From: an uncultured Flavobacteriales bacterium
Lineage (GTDB): Bacteria > Bacteroidota > Bacteroidia > Flavobacteriales_E > Vicingaceae
Direction: 5' to 3'
NCBI GenBank assembly: GCA_905479995.1
Contig: CAJQON010000008.1
Location: 1 to 57,642, forward strand
Length of the DNA stretch: 57,642 nucleotides
The notes below the pieces were generated by a model. That model had not been told where the DNA came from. It searched no databases and saw nothing but the letters and a program-made list of their open reading frames with translations. Position 1 is the stretch's first letter. The number at the start of each line of letters is the position of its first letter. This document shows, piece after piece, positions 16,146 to 25,113 of the stretch. A program made the translations under genes and the position numbers.

Positions 16146-17069
16146 ATGAAAAGAATTACTATCATAACTATTCTGGCATTGGTTTTACCAAGCCTGTCCA
16201 CTGCTCAAAAATGGAAGCGCCAGCGTAAAGAATATTCTTTCGCTATAGGAGCTACAAATTTCTTAGGAGACTTAGGAGGTAGAGATCAGGTAGGATCAGA
16301 TTTTATACAAGATTTTGAGTGGGCAGCTACTAGATATGCTGTTGGTTTAGGGTATCGATATCAGTTGGGAAGAGATTGGTATTTAAAAGGTAATCTTTAT
16401 TATGCAGTGGTTAGTGGAGATGATGCATTAACGAAGGAACCATCGCGTGCAGCACGACAGTTAAAGTTTAAGTCTAATATATTAGAGCTTTCGGCACAGT
16501 TGGAATACATGCTTATCAAGCAAAAAACTGGTCATTTGTACCGATTAAGAGGAGTAAGAGGTAAAAGCTGGTTCAGGTTTGAAGTTTATGCATTTGCTGG
16601 CTTTGGTGCCATTTGGTTTGATCCTTATGGAGAGCAAAATGGAAGTTGGAAGCGTTTAGCTCCTTTAAACACAGAAGGTCAGGGATTACCTGGTGGACCT
16701 AATGATTATAGTGGATTTACTGCTGTTGTTCCTTATGGTTTAGGAATAAGACGAAACTTAGGTGGTGGAGCTCGAGCAAGACACTTTGGATCTTGGAGTA
16801 TAAGTTTGGAAGTATCTGTAAGAAAAACGTTTTCTGATTATATAGATGACGTAAGTACATATTATTATAGTGGTGGATCAGCTCCATTAATTGAAGCTTA
16901 TGGAGAGGATGCAGGATATTTTCATGACCCCTCAGGAGAATATAGCAATGGTGGTTTTGGTGAGCCACAAGTTAGAGGAGATCATACTGATAACGATGCT
17001 TACTTGATGAGTATTATCTCTATAAACTATAAGCCTGCAAGAAAAAGAAGGAATTTACCGAAGTTTTAA
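16146..17069 (+). CDS. DUF6089-type outer-membrane beta-barrel protein
   Basis: 307 aa with a signal peptide of about 20 residues (ending LSTAQ) and a small barrel-like domain. The opening KEYSFAIGATNFLGDLGGRDQVG and the strand VVPYGLGIRRNLGG are typical of DUF6089 proteins, found next to uppS/bamA in Bacteroidota. No biochemical role is known to me. Location in the outer membrane is inferred from the signal peptide and strand pattern. It is followed by a second, shorter member of the same family. Confidence 0.8.
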   Translation: MKRITIITILALVLPSLSTAQKWKRQRKEYSFAIGATNFLGDLGGRDQVGSDFIQDFEWAATRYAVGLGYRYQLGRDWYLKGNLYYAVVSGDDALTKEPSRAARQLKFKSNILELSAQLEYMLIKQKTGHLYRLRGVRGKSWFRFEVYAFAGFGAIWFDPYGEQNGSWKRLAPLNTEGQGLPGGPNDYSGFTAVVPYGLGIRRNLGGGARARHFGSWSISLEVSVRKTFSDYIDDVSTYYYSGGSAPLIEAYGEDAGYFHDPSGEYSNGGFGEPQVRGDHTDNDAYLMSIISINYKPARKRRNLPKF

Positions 17070-17134
17070 AAAACAAAATTCTTTAATGCTATACTTTCGT
17101 GTTATTAATTGCGTTAATTGCAAGATTGTATAAC

Positions 17135-17836
17135 ATGAGGCACCAAATAATTATCATAACATTTTTTTTATCTCTAGCAACCATTGGCTTTAGTCAATAC
17201 TCTGAACTTGGTGTTTTTGGAGGAACGTCTTATTATATTGGGGAATTAAACCCATCAATTCAGGTGGTTAATGAGGTAAACCCATCAGTAGGCTTATTTT
17301 ACAGAAGAAATACAAATACCCGCTATGCACTTCGTTTTGGCTTAAATTATGCCAAACTTTCTGCCTCAGATTCAAAATTAAATTCAGCATTAAGTAATTA
17401 CAGGCAAATGTCATTTCAATCTGAACTATATGAAGGTTATGGGATTTTAGAATTTAATTTTTTACCCTACGAAATTGGAAATCGGAGAACGGCACCCTAT
17501 TCACCCTATGTTTTTATTGGATTGGCAGTTTTTATGGTTAATCCAGAAATAGAAAGTAATAGCGGAAGCACTGTAAATTCTACAGGAACAGCAATTGCAC
17601 CATCTGTTCCCTTTGGAGTAGGAATAAAGTTTAGCCTAAACAATAGCTGGGGAATGGGTTTGGAATGGGGCATGAGAAAAACCTTTATGGATGAAATTGA
17701 TGGGCTAACAAGCACAGACTCGGGAGGCTACCAACTTAGTAATTCTCAAAACAAGGATTGGTATTCTTTATTAGGACTTACATTAAATTATAAAATTTTA
17801 ACAAAAGATAGGCGCTGTCCGCAAGTTATTAATTAG
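17135..17836 (+). CDS. DUF6089-type outer-membrane protein, second copy
   Basis: 233 aa from the ATG chosen here. A TTG 36 bp upstream would only lengthen the signal peptide n-region. The signal peptide is MRHQIIIITFFLSLATIGF, then SQYSELGVFGGTSYYIGELNP. It shares with the preceding gene the pattern of an N-terminal glycine-rich strand, an E-L-Y-E/N-F strand and a VPFGVGIKF strand, pointing to an old tandem duplication. Related genomes carry this gene directly before uppS. Confidence 0.8.
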   Translation: MRHQIIIITFFLSLATIGFSQYSELGVFGGTSYYIGELNPSIQVVNEVNPSVGLFYRRNTNTRYALRFGLNYAKLSASDSKLNSALSNYRQMSFQSELYEGYGILEFNFLPYEIGNRRTAPYSPYVFIGLAVFMVNPEIESNSGSTVNSTGTAIAPSVPFGVGIKFSLNNSWGMGLEWGMRKTFMDEIDGLTSTDSGGYQLSNSQNKDWYSLLGLTLNYKILTKDRRCPQVIN

Positions 17837-17845
17837 TAATAATGC

Positions 17846-17853
17846 TATCTTTG
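17846..17853 (+). promoter_or_regulatory. -7 box TATCTTTG upstream of uppS
   Basis: A perfect TAnnTTTG match, 27 nt before the uppS ATG. The expected -33 position holds TTA rather than TTG, so the promoter may be moderate. It could allow uppS-bamA-ompH expression independently of the DUF6089 genes. Confidence 0.5.
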
Positions 17854-17880
17854 TCCGACCTTGAAAAAAGGTGAAATTAA

Positions 17881-18624
17881 ATGGAAGAAAAACCTGTAAT
17901 AAATCTCGAGAAAATTCCCGAACATGTGGCCATCATTATGGATGGAAACGGTCGTTGGGCAAAAGAGCATGGGAAAGCCAGGATTTTTGGCCACAAGCAT
18001 GGTGTTTTGTCTTTAAGGAATGTAGTAGAAGGTGCAGGAGAAATAGGGTTGAAATTTTTAACGCTGTATGCATTTAGTACAGAAAACTGGAACCGACCTA
18101 AGGTAGAAGTTGCGGCATTAATGCAACTACTGGTTAACACTATTAGCAAAGAAGTAAGTGAGTTGAATAAGAACAACGTAAGACTGCTAACCATTGGAGA
18201 CATAAAAAGTTTGCCAAACAACTGCGAAAGAGAGTTGGAAAAAGCAATTGAAAAAACGAAGAACAATACTGGATTGACATTGGTTTTAGCGTTGAGTTAT
18301 AGTTCTAAATGGGAAATTATAGAAGCCGTTAAAAGCATTGCTAAAAAGGTCGAAAACAATGAAGTTTCTATCAATGATATTGATGAGAAATTAATGGATG
18401 AAAATTTGCAAACAGCTTTAATTCCTGATCCTGAATTGCTAATTAGAACAAGTGGAGAACATCGAATAAGTAATTATTTATTGTGGCAAATTGCTTATTC
18501 TGAATTGTATTTTACCAATAAACTTTGGCCCGATTTTTCGAAAGAAGATCTAGTAGAAGCTATTGTTGATTATCAGCAGAGAGAAAGAAGATTTGGATTG
18601 ACCAGTGAACAACTTAAAAAGTAA
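17881..18624 (+). CDS. uppS: Undecaprenyl-diphosphate synthase (isoprenyl transferase)
   Basis: 247-aa cis-prenyltransferase that makes the C55 lipid carrier for peptidoglycan and surface polysaccharides. The catalytic D21 is in HVAIIMDGNGRWAKEHG. LYAFSTENWNRP and RTSGEHRISNYLLWQIAYSE (about residues 188-207) are the family signatures, followed by the WPDF end of the fold. The last A of its stop codon is the first base of the bamA ATG, so translation of the two is coupled. Confidence 0.97.
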   Translation: MEEKPVINLEKIPEHVAIIMDGNGRWAKEHGKARIFGHKHGVLSLRNVVEGAGEIGLKFLTLYAFSTENWNRPKVEVAALMQLLVNTISKEVSELNKNNVRLLTIGDIKSLPNNCERELEKAIEKTKNNTGLTLVLALSYSSKWEIIEAVKSIAKKVENNEVSINDIDEKLMDENLQTALIPDPELLIRTSGEHRISNYLLWQIAYSELYFTNKLWPDFSKEDLVEAIVDYQQRERRFGLTSEQLKK

Positions 18625-21128
18625 TGAGAAAACATTTATACATATTAATTGTTGTTTTGATGCCCTGCGTTTTGTTCGGGCAATTTTCAATTAACTCTGG
18701 CTTAAACGACATTAATTATTCTACTCCTAAAACATATGAAATAGGTGGGATTACAATTTCTGGATCTAATTATTTTAACCCAAGCACAATTAAAGTATTA
18801 TCAGGTTTAGCTGTTGGAGATGAAGTTCAGGTTCCTGGAGATGAAATTACAAAAGCAATTAAAAACTTATGGGGACAAAAATTATTTGGTGAAGTAAGCT
18901 TGTCGGCTACAAAAATAGAAGGAGATAAAATTTTCTTAGACATATACATTACCGAATTACCGCGACTTTCTAAATTTAAATTTACAGGAGTTAAAAAATC
19001 AAAACAAAAAGATTTACGAGAAGAGGTTGAATTAATTAGAGGTAAAGTGGTAACAGAAAACCTATTAATGTCAACAGAAAATAAAGTAAGAAACTACTTT
19101 GTAGCCAAAGGAAGATTAAATGCTAAGGTTACCGTTACACAAGAAGAAGATACAAGTATTGCAAACAATGTTATTTTAATAATTGATGTAAATGTAGGAG
19201 AGAGAATAAAAATTAAAGACATTAATTTTAAAGGAAATGAAGCTCTTTCTTCAAAAAAACTGAAAAGAAGTTTAAAGGATACTAAAGAGAGCAGACCATA
19301 CAATATTTTTACAACTTCAAAATACATCTCACATGTGTTTAAAAAGGACATACCATTAATTGTTGAGGCTTATAATGAGAAAGGATATAGAGATGCGAGA
19401 ATTGTAGCTGATTCTGTTTACGTTGTTGATGAAAAAAACAGAGTGAGTGTTGACATTACAGTAGAGGAGGGAAATCAATATTATTTTAGAGACATTAAAT
19501 GGGTTGGAAATACAATTCATTCGACTAAGAGACTAAATAAAATTTTAGACATTAAGAAAGGAGAGGTTTACAACAAAAAAACGCTAGACTCTAGGTTGTT
19601 TATGAATCAAAGCGGTAGAGATGTAAGTTCGTTATATCTAGATGATGGATATTTATTTTTCCAAGTAAATGCGGTTGAAGTGAACATTGAAAATGATTCT
19701 ATTGATTTTGAAATGAGAATTTATGAGGGTAAGCAAGCTCGTGTAAACAGAATAACAATAGTAGGAAACGACAAAACTAACGACCACGTAATTAGAAGAG
19801 AGATAAGAACGTTGCCAGGTGAATTGTTTAGCCGATCAGATATTATTAGAACACAAAGAGAATTGGCACAATTAGGTTATTTTAATCCAGAAACTATGGC
19901 TGTAAATCCTTTGCCAAATCAAGAAAATGGTACGGTAGATATTGAATATGTTTTAGAGGAAAAACCATCCGATCAGGTTGAACTATCTGGTGGTTGGGGA
20001 GGAGGCCGAGTAGTTGGATCTTTGGGCGTTTCGTTTAATAATTTTTCTGCCAGAAACATGTTTAAAAAAGGATCATGGCGACCATTACCTGCTGGTGATG
20101 GACAGAAGCTATCCATTAGAGCTCAATCCACAGGATTAGGGTATCAATCTTACAGTATGTCATTTACCGAGCCTTGGTTAGGAGGAAGAAAACCAAACTC
20201 CTTATCTATTTCGTTAAACCATACCAATTATAATAATGGTGGTGAAGGTGACTTAAGACAATCTATAAAGTCTTACGGAGTTTCTGTTGGGTTAGGACGA
20301 AGATTAAAGTTTCCTGATGATTTCTTTACCTTTTACCAAGAAGCGTCTTACCAATACTATGTGTTAGATAACTATGCTATTTTAACAGGGTTTAGTGATG
20401 GATTTGCTAATAACTTAAGCTTTAAGCACGTATTGGCTCGTAATTCATCAGGACCAAGTCCAATATATCCAACCACAGGAGCAAGTACAACTTTAACATT
20501 ACAGCACACATTGCCTTATTCATGGTTTAGACCATCAGATACGGATTATTCAGTTTGGGATCCTCAACAAAAAAATAGGTTTGTAGAGTACCATAAATGG
20601 AAGTTTCAAACTTCGTGGTTCTCTTCTTTAATTCCAGGCAAAAGAGCACTGGTATTAAATACAAAAGCCGGTTTTGGGTACTTAGGGTCATTTAACAAAG
20701 ACGTAGGTTCTACTCCATTTGAACGATTTTATGTTGGTGGAGATGGACTATCAGGATTTAACCAATTTGTTGCTAGAGAAGTTATTGCCTTAAGAGGCTT
20801 TGGTGCTGGTGATCTTTCTCCGACTGGAGGAGCTACATTTGTAACCAAATACACTGCAGAAATAAGATATCCATTCTCTTTAAATCCTAGTGCTACAATT
20901 TATGGCTTAGTATTTGGAGAAGCAGGTAACTCATGGGACACATTTAATAAAGTTAACCCTTTTGAAGTTTATAAATCTGCAGGTATGGGAATTAGAATTT
21001 TTATGCCAATGTTTGGAATGCTTGGATTGGATTGGGGATATAGATTTGATGATGTACCAGGAAGATCAGATCCTAATAATAGAACCGAAATACACTTTAG
21101 TATAGGAGGAAATATTAACGGGTGGTAA
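18624..21128 (+). CDS. bamA: Outer-membrane protein assembly factor BamA
   Basis: 834 aa. A signal peptide of about 19 residues (ending VLFGQ) is followed by five POTRA repeats (about residues 35-430; for example EIGGITISGSNYFNPSTI, IKDINFKGNEALSSKKLK, YFRDIKWVGNTIHSTKRL and RVNRITIVGNDKTNDHVI). A 16-strand-type barrel follows, with the late VRG/IRG-like loop VIALRGFG. It inserts beta-barrel proteins into the outer membrane. It is translationally coupled to uppS and followed by two Skp/OmpH chaperone genes that serve the same pathway. Confidence 0.97.
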   Translation: MRKHLYILIVVLMPCVLFGQFSINSGLNDINYSTPKTYEIGGITISGSNYFNPSTIKVLSGLAVGDEVQVPGDEITKAIKNLWGQKLFGEVSLSATKIEGDKIFLDIYITELPRLSKFKFTGVKKSKQKDLREEVELIRGKVVTENLLMSTENKVRNYFVAKGRLNAKVTVTQEEDTSIANNVILIIDVNVGERIKIKDINFKGNEALSSKKLKRSLKDTKESRPYNIFTTSKYISHVFKKDIPLIVEAYNEKGYRDARIVADSVYVVDEKNRVSVDITVEEGNQYYFRDIKWVGNTIHSTKRLNKILDIKKGEVYNKKTLDSRLFMNQSGRDVSSLYLDDGYLFFQVNAVEVNIENDSIDFEMRIYEGKQARVNRITIVGNDKTNDHVIRREIRTLPGELFSRSDIIRTQRELAQLGYFNPETMAVNPLPNQENGTVDIEYVLEEKPSDQVELSGGWGGGRVVGSLGVSFNNFSARNMFKKGSWRPLPAGDGQKLSIRAQSTGLGYQSYSMSFTEPWLGGRKPNSLSISLNHTNYNNGGEGDLRQSIKSYGVSVGLGRRLKFPDDFFTFYQEASYQYYVLDNYAILTGFSDGFANNLSFKHVLARNSSGPSPIYPTTGASTTLTLQHTLPYSWFRPSDTDYSVWDPQQKNRFVEYHKWKFQTSWFSSLIPGKRALVLNTKAGFGYLGSFNKDVGSTPFERFYVGGDGLSGFNQFVAREVIALRGFGAGDLSPTGGATFVTKYTAEIRYPFSLNPSATIYGLVFGEAGNSWDTFNKVNPFEVYKSAGMGIRIFMPMFGMLGLDWGYRFDDVPGRSDPNNRTEIHFSIGGNINGW

Positions 21129-21139
21129 TTAATTAAAAT

Positions 21140-21145
21140 AGGAGG
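21140..21145 (+). promoter_or_regulatory. Strong Shine-Dalgarno AGGAGG for the first ompH gene
   Basis: AGGAGG lies 4 nt before one ATG (21150) and 7 nt before a second in-frame ATG (21153). The better spacing favours the second. Bacteroidota genes rarely carry such a sequence, and I see no comparable one at the neighbouring starts. Confidence 0.6.
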
Positions 21146-21152
21146 AATTATG

Positions 21153-21701
21153 ATGAGAAGTAAAATTTTAAACCTAAAAGCTTTAACCATTGTTGCATTG
21201 TTATTGTCTTTCAACATGACTAGTTTCAGTCAAAACTTTGCTTATGTTGATACAGAGTACATTTTAGACAATATACCTGATTATAAAGATGCACAAGGAG
21301 AGTTAGATAAATTGTCAGTAGAATGGCAAAAACAACTTGAAAGACGTTATGCAGAAATTGATAAAATGTATAAAAACTATCAGGCAGAGCAAATTTTGTT
21401 GACAGAGGAAATGAAGACAAAAAGAGAAGAGGAAATTATAAAGAAAGAAAAAGAAGCCAAAGAATACCAAAAAGGAAAGTTTGGTGTTGATGGAGAGCTT
21501 TTTCAAAAAAGGAAAGAGTTGGTAAAGCCTATACAAGATAAGGTTTATAGTGCAGTACATGAATTGGCTAACTATAAAAAGCTTGGAGTTGTATTTGATA
21601 AATCGAGTGCGCTTACCATGCTTTATACCAATCCAAAATACAACATTAGTGATGACGTGCTAAAAAAAATGGGATATAAACCCGGTGAAACTAAAGAATA
21701 A
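21153..21701 (+). CDS. OmpH/Skp-family periplasmic chaperone, first copy
   Basis: 182 aa (183 from the adjacent ATG). The signal peptide ends near SFNMTSFSQ, and the mature protein opens with FAYVDTEYILDNIPDY, the usual OmpH start (yVD...iL). A long, highly charged central helix (about residues 55-125; EEMKTKREEEIIKKEKEAK) forms the tentacles of the Skp trimer. The end returns to the small beta body (LGVVFDKSSALTMLYTNPKYNIS). It escorts unfolded outer-membrane proteins to BamA, encoded just upstream. Confidence 0.9.
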   Translation: MRSKILNLKALTIVALLLSFNMTSFSQNFAYVDTEYILDNIPDYKDAQGELDKLSVEWQKQLERRYAEIDKMYKNYQAEQILLTEEMKTKREEEIIKKEKEAKEYQKGKFGVDGELFQKRKELVKPIQDKVYSAVHELANYKKLGVVFDKSSALTMLYTNPKYNISDDVLKKMGYKPGETKE

Positions 21702-21730
21702 TATATATTTGACCTTTAATTAAATTTGAT

Positions 21731-22243
21731 ATGAAAACAATAAAAATTGCAATATTATTAGTAGCTATAGGACTTACAACAGTAAGTACGGCTCAAAAAA
21801 GTGTAAAAATAGGACACATAAACTCAAACGATTTGTTAACTGCAATGCCAGAAAGAACTGCAGTTCAAAAAGACCTTGAAGAATATGCAGGTCAGTTAAA
21901 AATTACTTTAGATGCAATGCGTAAAGAGTATGAAACTAAAATAGCTGAATACCAAAGCAAAGAAGCGGTAATGACTCCTATTATTAAAGACACTAAGGTT
22001 AAAGAAATTACTGATTTAGAAAAAAGAATTGGTGAATTTCAGCAAACTGCAGAAGCAGATTTACAGAAAAAGGAGCAATCTCTTTTACAGCCAATTATTG
22101 ATAAAGCAAAGAATGCAATTAATGAGGTAGCTAAAGAAAATAACTATACTTATATTTTAGATTCTAGTGTTGGAGTAGTACTTTACTCTGTTGATAGTGA
22201 CGATATTATTGGAGCTGTTAAGAAGAAATTAGGCATGGAATAA
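21731..22243 (+). CDS. OmpH/Skp-family periplasmic chaperone, second copy
   Basis: 170 aa. The signal peptide ends STAQ, then KSVKIGHINSNDLLTAMPER gives the family opening. A charged helix spans about 50-115. The tail NYTYILDSSVGVVLYSVDSDDI matches the conserved OmpH end. It is shorter in the coiled region than the first copy. Paired ompH genes after bamA are common in this phylum. A strong terminator follows the stop codon. Confidence 0.9.
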   Translation: MKTIKIAILLVAIGLTTVSTAQKSVKIGHINSNDLLTAMPERTAVQKDLEEYAGQLKITLDAMRKEYETKIAEYQSKEAVMTPIIKDTKVKEITDLEKRIGEFQQTAEADLQKKEQSLLQPIIDKAKNAINEVAKENNYTYILDSSVGVVLYSVDSDDIIGAVKKKLGME

Positions 22244-22264
22244 AAATAATAGCTTAAATTTAAT

Positions 22265-22287
22265 CCCGCAATAGCGGGATTTTTTTT
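22265..22287 (+). terminator. Terminator between ompH and murI
   Basis: An 8-bp stem, AATCCCGC with GCGGGATT, has a 3-nt loop and eight T. It ends the uppS-bamA-ompH unit. The murI GTG comes 7 nt after the G that closes the T-run, the same layout as the mce start. Confidence 0.9.
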
Positions 22288-22295
22288 GCCTTAAA

Positions 22296-23099
22296 GTGAG
22301 TAATGATTTAACACATATAAGAACAGCACCCATCGGAATTTTTGATTCTGGTTTGGGAGGACTTTCTATTTGTAAAGAAGTGGTAGATTTACTTCCCAAT
22401 GAATCAATTGTTTACTTGGCCGATAGTAAAAATGCTCCTTATGGAGAAAAGAGTAAGGAAGAAATTGTAAGCTTTTGCATTAAAAATGTAGAATTACTTG
22501 TTTCTTTGGGTTGTAAACTGATTGTTGTTGCATGCAATACTGCCACTACAAATGCTATTAAGCTAATGCGAGAGCAGTTTAATGTTCCTATTGTTGGAAT
22601 TGAGCCTGCAACTAAATCGGCTGCATTAAAAACCCTTACAGGCAAAATTGGAGTTTTGGCAACTAAAGGTACATTGAGTAGTGAGTTGTTCCTGTCTACT
22701 TCTAGTCAATTTAAAAATATTGAGATAATTGAAACAGAAGGTAAAGACTTGGTTAGATTAATAGAGGCAGGGAAATTATATGAGACTACTCCATTATTAG
22801 AAAAGTACCTGGTTCCAATGATAAAAGCAGGGGTTGATAATATTGTTTTAGGGTGTACACATTACCCTTTTTTAATCCCTAATATTTTAACAATTGTTCC
22901 TGAAAATGTGCAAATTATTGATTCGGGAAAAGCTGTTGCAAAACAGATAAAATCGGTGTTGTTAGAAAATGATAAGTTGAATACTAGTGATAACTCAATT
23001 TCATTAACCTACTTTTCTAACCTAGATGAAAACATATTGGTTCGCTTTTTAGAACAAATTAATTTGAATTATACGAAGGTGTCTTTTTTGGATTTTTAG
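22296..23099 (+). CDS. murI: Glutamate racemase
   Basis: 267 aa; makes D-glutamate for peptidoglycan. Both catalytic cysteines are present, in VVACNTATTNAI (about residue 80) and VLGCTHYPFLIP (about 190), together with IGIFDSGLGGLSI near the start. GTG is the only start that keeps the leading strand complete; the nearby ATG is out of frame. The 3' end overlaps the convergent bshA by 41 bp. The gene lies directly behind a strong terminator, so its transcription depends on read-through or on a promoter overlapping the T-run. Confidence 0.95.
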   Translation: MSNDLTHIRTAPIGIFDSGLGGLSICKEVVDLLPNESIVYLADSKNAPYGEKSKEEIVSFCIKNVELLVSLGCKLIVVACNTATTNAIKLMREQFNVPIVGIEPATKSAALKTLTGKIGVLATKGTLSSELFLSTSSQFKNIEIIETEGKDLVRLIEAGKLYETTPLLEKYLVPMIKAGVDNIVLGCTHYPFLIPNILTIVPENVQIIDSGKAVAKQIKSVLLENDKLNTSDNSISLTYFSNLDENILVRFLEQINLNYTKVSFLDF

Positions 23100-24216
23100 T
23101 TACCTTTTTATAAAGTGTTTCATACAAAGGAAGTACTTTGTGGATGTCAAATTCTTTAGAAGTTTCAAAAGCACTTTTTTTGAATGTCTTTAATTTCTCA
23201 TCATCCTCCAAAATTTTAATTGCATTTTCGGCCATCTCTTCAATGTCTCCTATGTTGCTTAAATAACCTGATACTCCGTTTCTGTTTACTTCTGGGATAC
23301 CACCCGTGTTGGTAGATATTACTGGTGTTTTTGCAGCCATTGCTTCTAATGCTGCAAGACCAAAACTCTCTGTTTCTGAGGGCAAAATAAATAAATCTGA
23401 AGCGGCTAAAATGCGCTCCGTATCTTTAACTTTCCCCACAAAAGTAACTAAATCACAAGTACCTAATTCTCTACAAAGCTCTTCCAATTTGTGTCGATCT
23501 GGTCCATCTCCAACCATTAATAACTTAGCGGGAATGCTTTTTCTTACAATATCAAAAACACGTATAACATCTTCAGTCCGTTTTACTTTTCTAAAATTAG
23601 AGATGTGAATTAATATTCTTTCTCCGTTTGGTGCTACCGACTTTTGTATATTCTCAACACTACCGTTGTAATTGTATTGGTCTAAACAAATAAAATTAGG
23701 AATGACTTCAATTGTTCTTTTTACATTAAAATGCTTTAAGGTGTCTTGTTTAAGGCTTTCAGAAACTGCAGTAACAGCATCCGATTCATTAATTGCAAAA
23801 GTAATTACAGGCTCAAAAGAAGAATCTTTTCCTACCAAAGTAATATCAGTTCCGTGTAAGGTGGTAATAAATGGAATGTTAATTCCTTCCGCGGCTAATA
23901 TTTTTTTTGCCATATAAGCTGCAGAAGCATGAGGAATAGCATAATGAACATGCAAAACATCTAGTTTTTCAAACTTAACTACATCTACTAGTTTGCTTGT
24001 TAATACCAGCTCGTATGGCTGATAGTCAAATAATGGATAATCAGAAACTTTAACCTCATGAAAAAAGATGTTTTCAGAGAATATATCTAGTTTAACTGGT
24101 TGTTGGTAGGTAATAAAATGAACTTTGTGTCCCTTACCCGCTAGTGCTTTTCCTAATTCTGTTGCAACTACTCCACTCCCACCAAAAGTCGGATAACAAA
24201 CAATTCCTATGTTCAT
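23059..24216 (-). CDS. bshA: N-acetyl-alpha-D-glucosaminyl L-malate synthase (bacillithiol)
   Basis: 385-aa GT-B glycosyltransferase (family GT4) that joins GlcNAc from UDP-GlcNAc to L-malate, the first step to bacillithiol. The BshA-specific start IGIVCYPTFGGSGVVATELG (residues 3-22), HVHYAIPHASAAYMAK, HGTD (121-124) and the E-x7-E motif ESFGLAALE (E283, E291) are all visible. It is the second gene of a pair, with a 4-bp overlap with the upstream HEAT-like gene. Its end runs 41 bp into murI. bshB and bshC are not in the window. Confidence 0.95.
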   Translation of the reverse strand: MNIGIVCYPTFGGSGVVATELGKALAGKGHKVHFITYQQPVKLDIFSENIFFHEVKVSDYPLFDYQPYELVLTSKLVDVVKFEKLDVLHVHYAIPHASAAYMAKKILAAEGINIPFITTLHGTDITLVGKDSSFEPVITFAINESDAVTAVSESLKQDTLKHFNVKRTIEVIPNFICLDQYNYNGSVENIQKSVAPNGERILIHISNFRKVKRTEDVIRVFDIVRKSIPAKLLMVGDGPDRHKLEELCRELGTCDLVTFVGKVKDTERILAASDLFILPSETESFGLAALEAMAAKTPVISTNTGGIPEVNRNGVSGYLSNIGDIEEMAENAIKILEDDEKLKTFKKSAFETSKEFDIHKVLPLYETLYKKVTKNPKKTPSYNSN

Positions 24217-24731
24217 AATTTTGATATTAATTTTAATATTTTTTTTCCTCTACTTTTTATTCCTGCACTTCCATCGGGAAGCATTTTTTCTATACTTGCT
24301 CTAAGTTCAGGAATAATGTCGGGATAACTTTTTGTTAAGTTAAAAATTACGGTCATACTAAAAACCCTTATAGCTATGGCAATTTTATTGTCGTTTAACA
24401 ATTCAAAACTTCTGTTGAGGACTTTTCCTTGATGCTTTTTGGGTATTTCGGTATATTGAAATGACCTTAAAATGTTTCGCAATACCGAAGGATGTGTTTC
24501 TTTATTACAAAGCTGCTTAACTAATAAGCTGTAATATTCTGTTAAATATTCGGGATGTTGTTGAGCTACAAATGATAGAGGCCAAGCTGCCCTTTGGGTA
24601 ATTTTACTAGGTCCGTCAATAAATAAATCCATCAATTCTTCCATTCTTTTAGGATTAGTACAAATTTCAGCAACAATAGCATTTGTGTTTGCTTTGCTGT
24701 GTTCCATTTTTAACCGTTCCCTAAATCTCAT
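24213..24731 (-). CDS. HEAT-like helical repeat protein
   Basis: 172 aa, all-helical, with repeated helix pairs reminiscent of HEAT/armadillo folds (MEELMDLFIDGPSKITQRAAW, RNILRSFQYTEI, IAIRVFSMTVIFNLTKSYPD). No enzyme motif is visible. A second possible start is the Met at residue 9. The stop overlaps the bshA ATG by 4 bp, so the two are co-translated, but a role in bacillithiol synthesis is not shown. Confidence 0.7.
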   Translation of the reverse strand: MRFRERLKMEHSKANTNAIVAEICTNPKRMEELMDLFIDGPSKITQRAAWPLSFVAQQHPEYLTEYYSLLVKQLCNKETHPSVLRNILRSFQYTEIPKKHQGKVLNRSFELLNDNKIAIAIRVFSMTVIFNLTKSYPDIIPELRASIEKMLPDGSAGIKSRGKKILKLISKL

Positions 24732-24763
24732 AAAGTAAAGTTATGTAAACTATAATTTATGGC

Positions 24764-24795
24764 TTGCTATTTTCGTTTAATTTGTAGTAATTTTG
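24764..24795 (+). promoter_or_regulatory. Consensus promoter of the 99-aa membrane protein gene
   Basis: TTG (24764-24766), a 21-bp spacer and TAATTTTG (24788-24795) match the Bacteroidota consensus fully. The ATG follows 18 nt after the box. Confidence 0.75.
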
Positions 24796-24813
24796 ACATT
24801 AAATTAGATTCCT

Positions 24814-25113
24814 ATGGAAGCACCTAAACTACCTTCACTTTTTGGTTTCAGATCCAAAAGACCTGAACAATTTTATTTTGAACCACGTTATTATAATGAG
24901 CGTAAGGAGAAAATGAAAAAACGTTACGATAGAATAGGAAGGGAAGTGGAAAATACTTCTACTGAACGAACCAATACCGAAGAATTTAAATCTACCTTAA
25001 GAGAGAATTGGGGGAGTGGTTATGCTCGGAATAAGGCTGGTTCTCAAATGAACAGAAGAGTATTTATATACGTTTTAGCTTTGCTTGCTTTAGCGTATTA
25101 TATCTTGTTTTAG
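24814..25113 (+). CDS. Small C-terminally anchored membrane protein
   Basis: 99 aa of unknown function. The first 75 residues are very basic and hydrophilic (SKRPEQFYFEPRYYNERKEK, MKKRYDRIGREVE). One transmembrane segment (VFIYVLALLALAYYILF) ends the protein. This is a tail-anchored layout with the charged part probably in the cytoplasm. It has its own strong promoter. Its stop codon overlaps that of the convergent RemB-like gene. Confidence 0.7.
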   Translation: MEAPKLPSLFGFRSKRPEQFYFEPRYYNERKEKMKKRYDRIGREVENTSTERTNTEEFKSTLRENWGSGYARNKAGSQMNRRVFIYVLALLALAYYILF

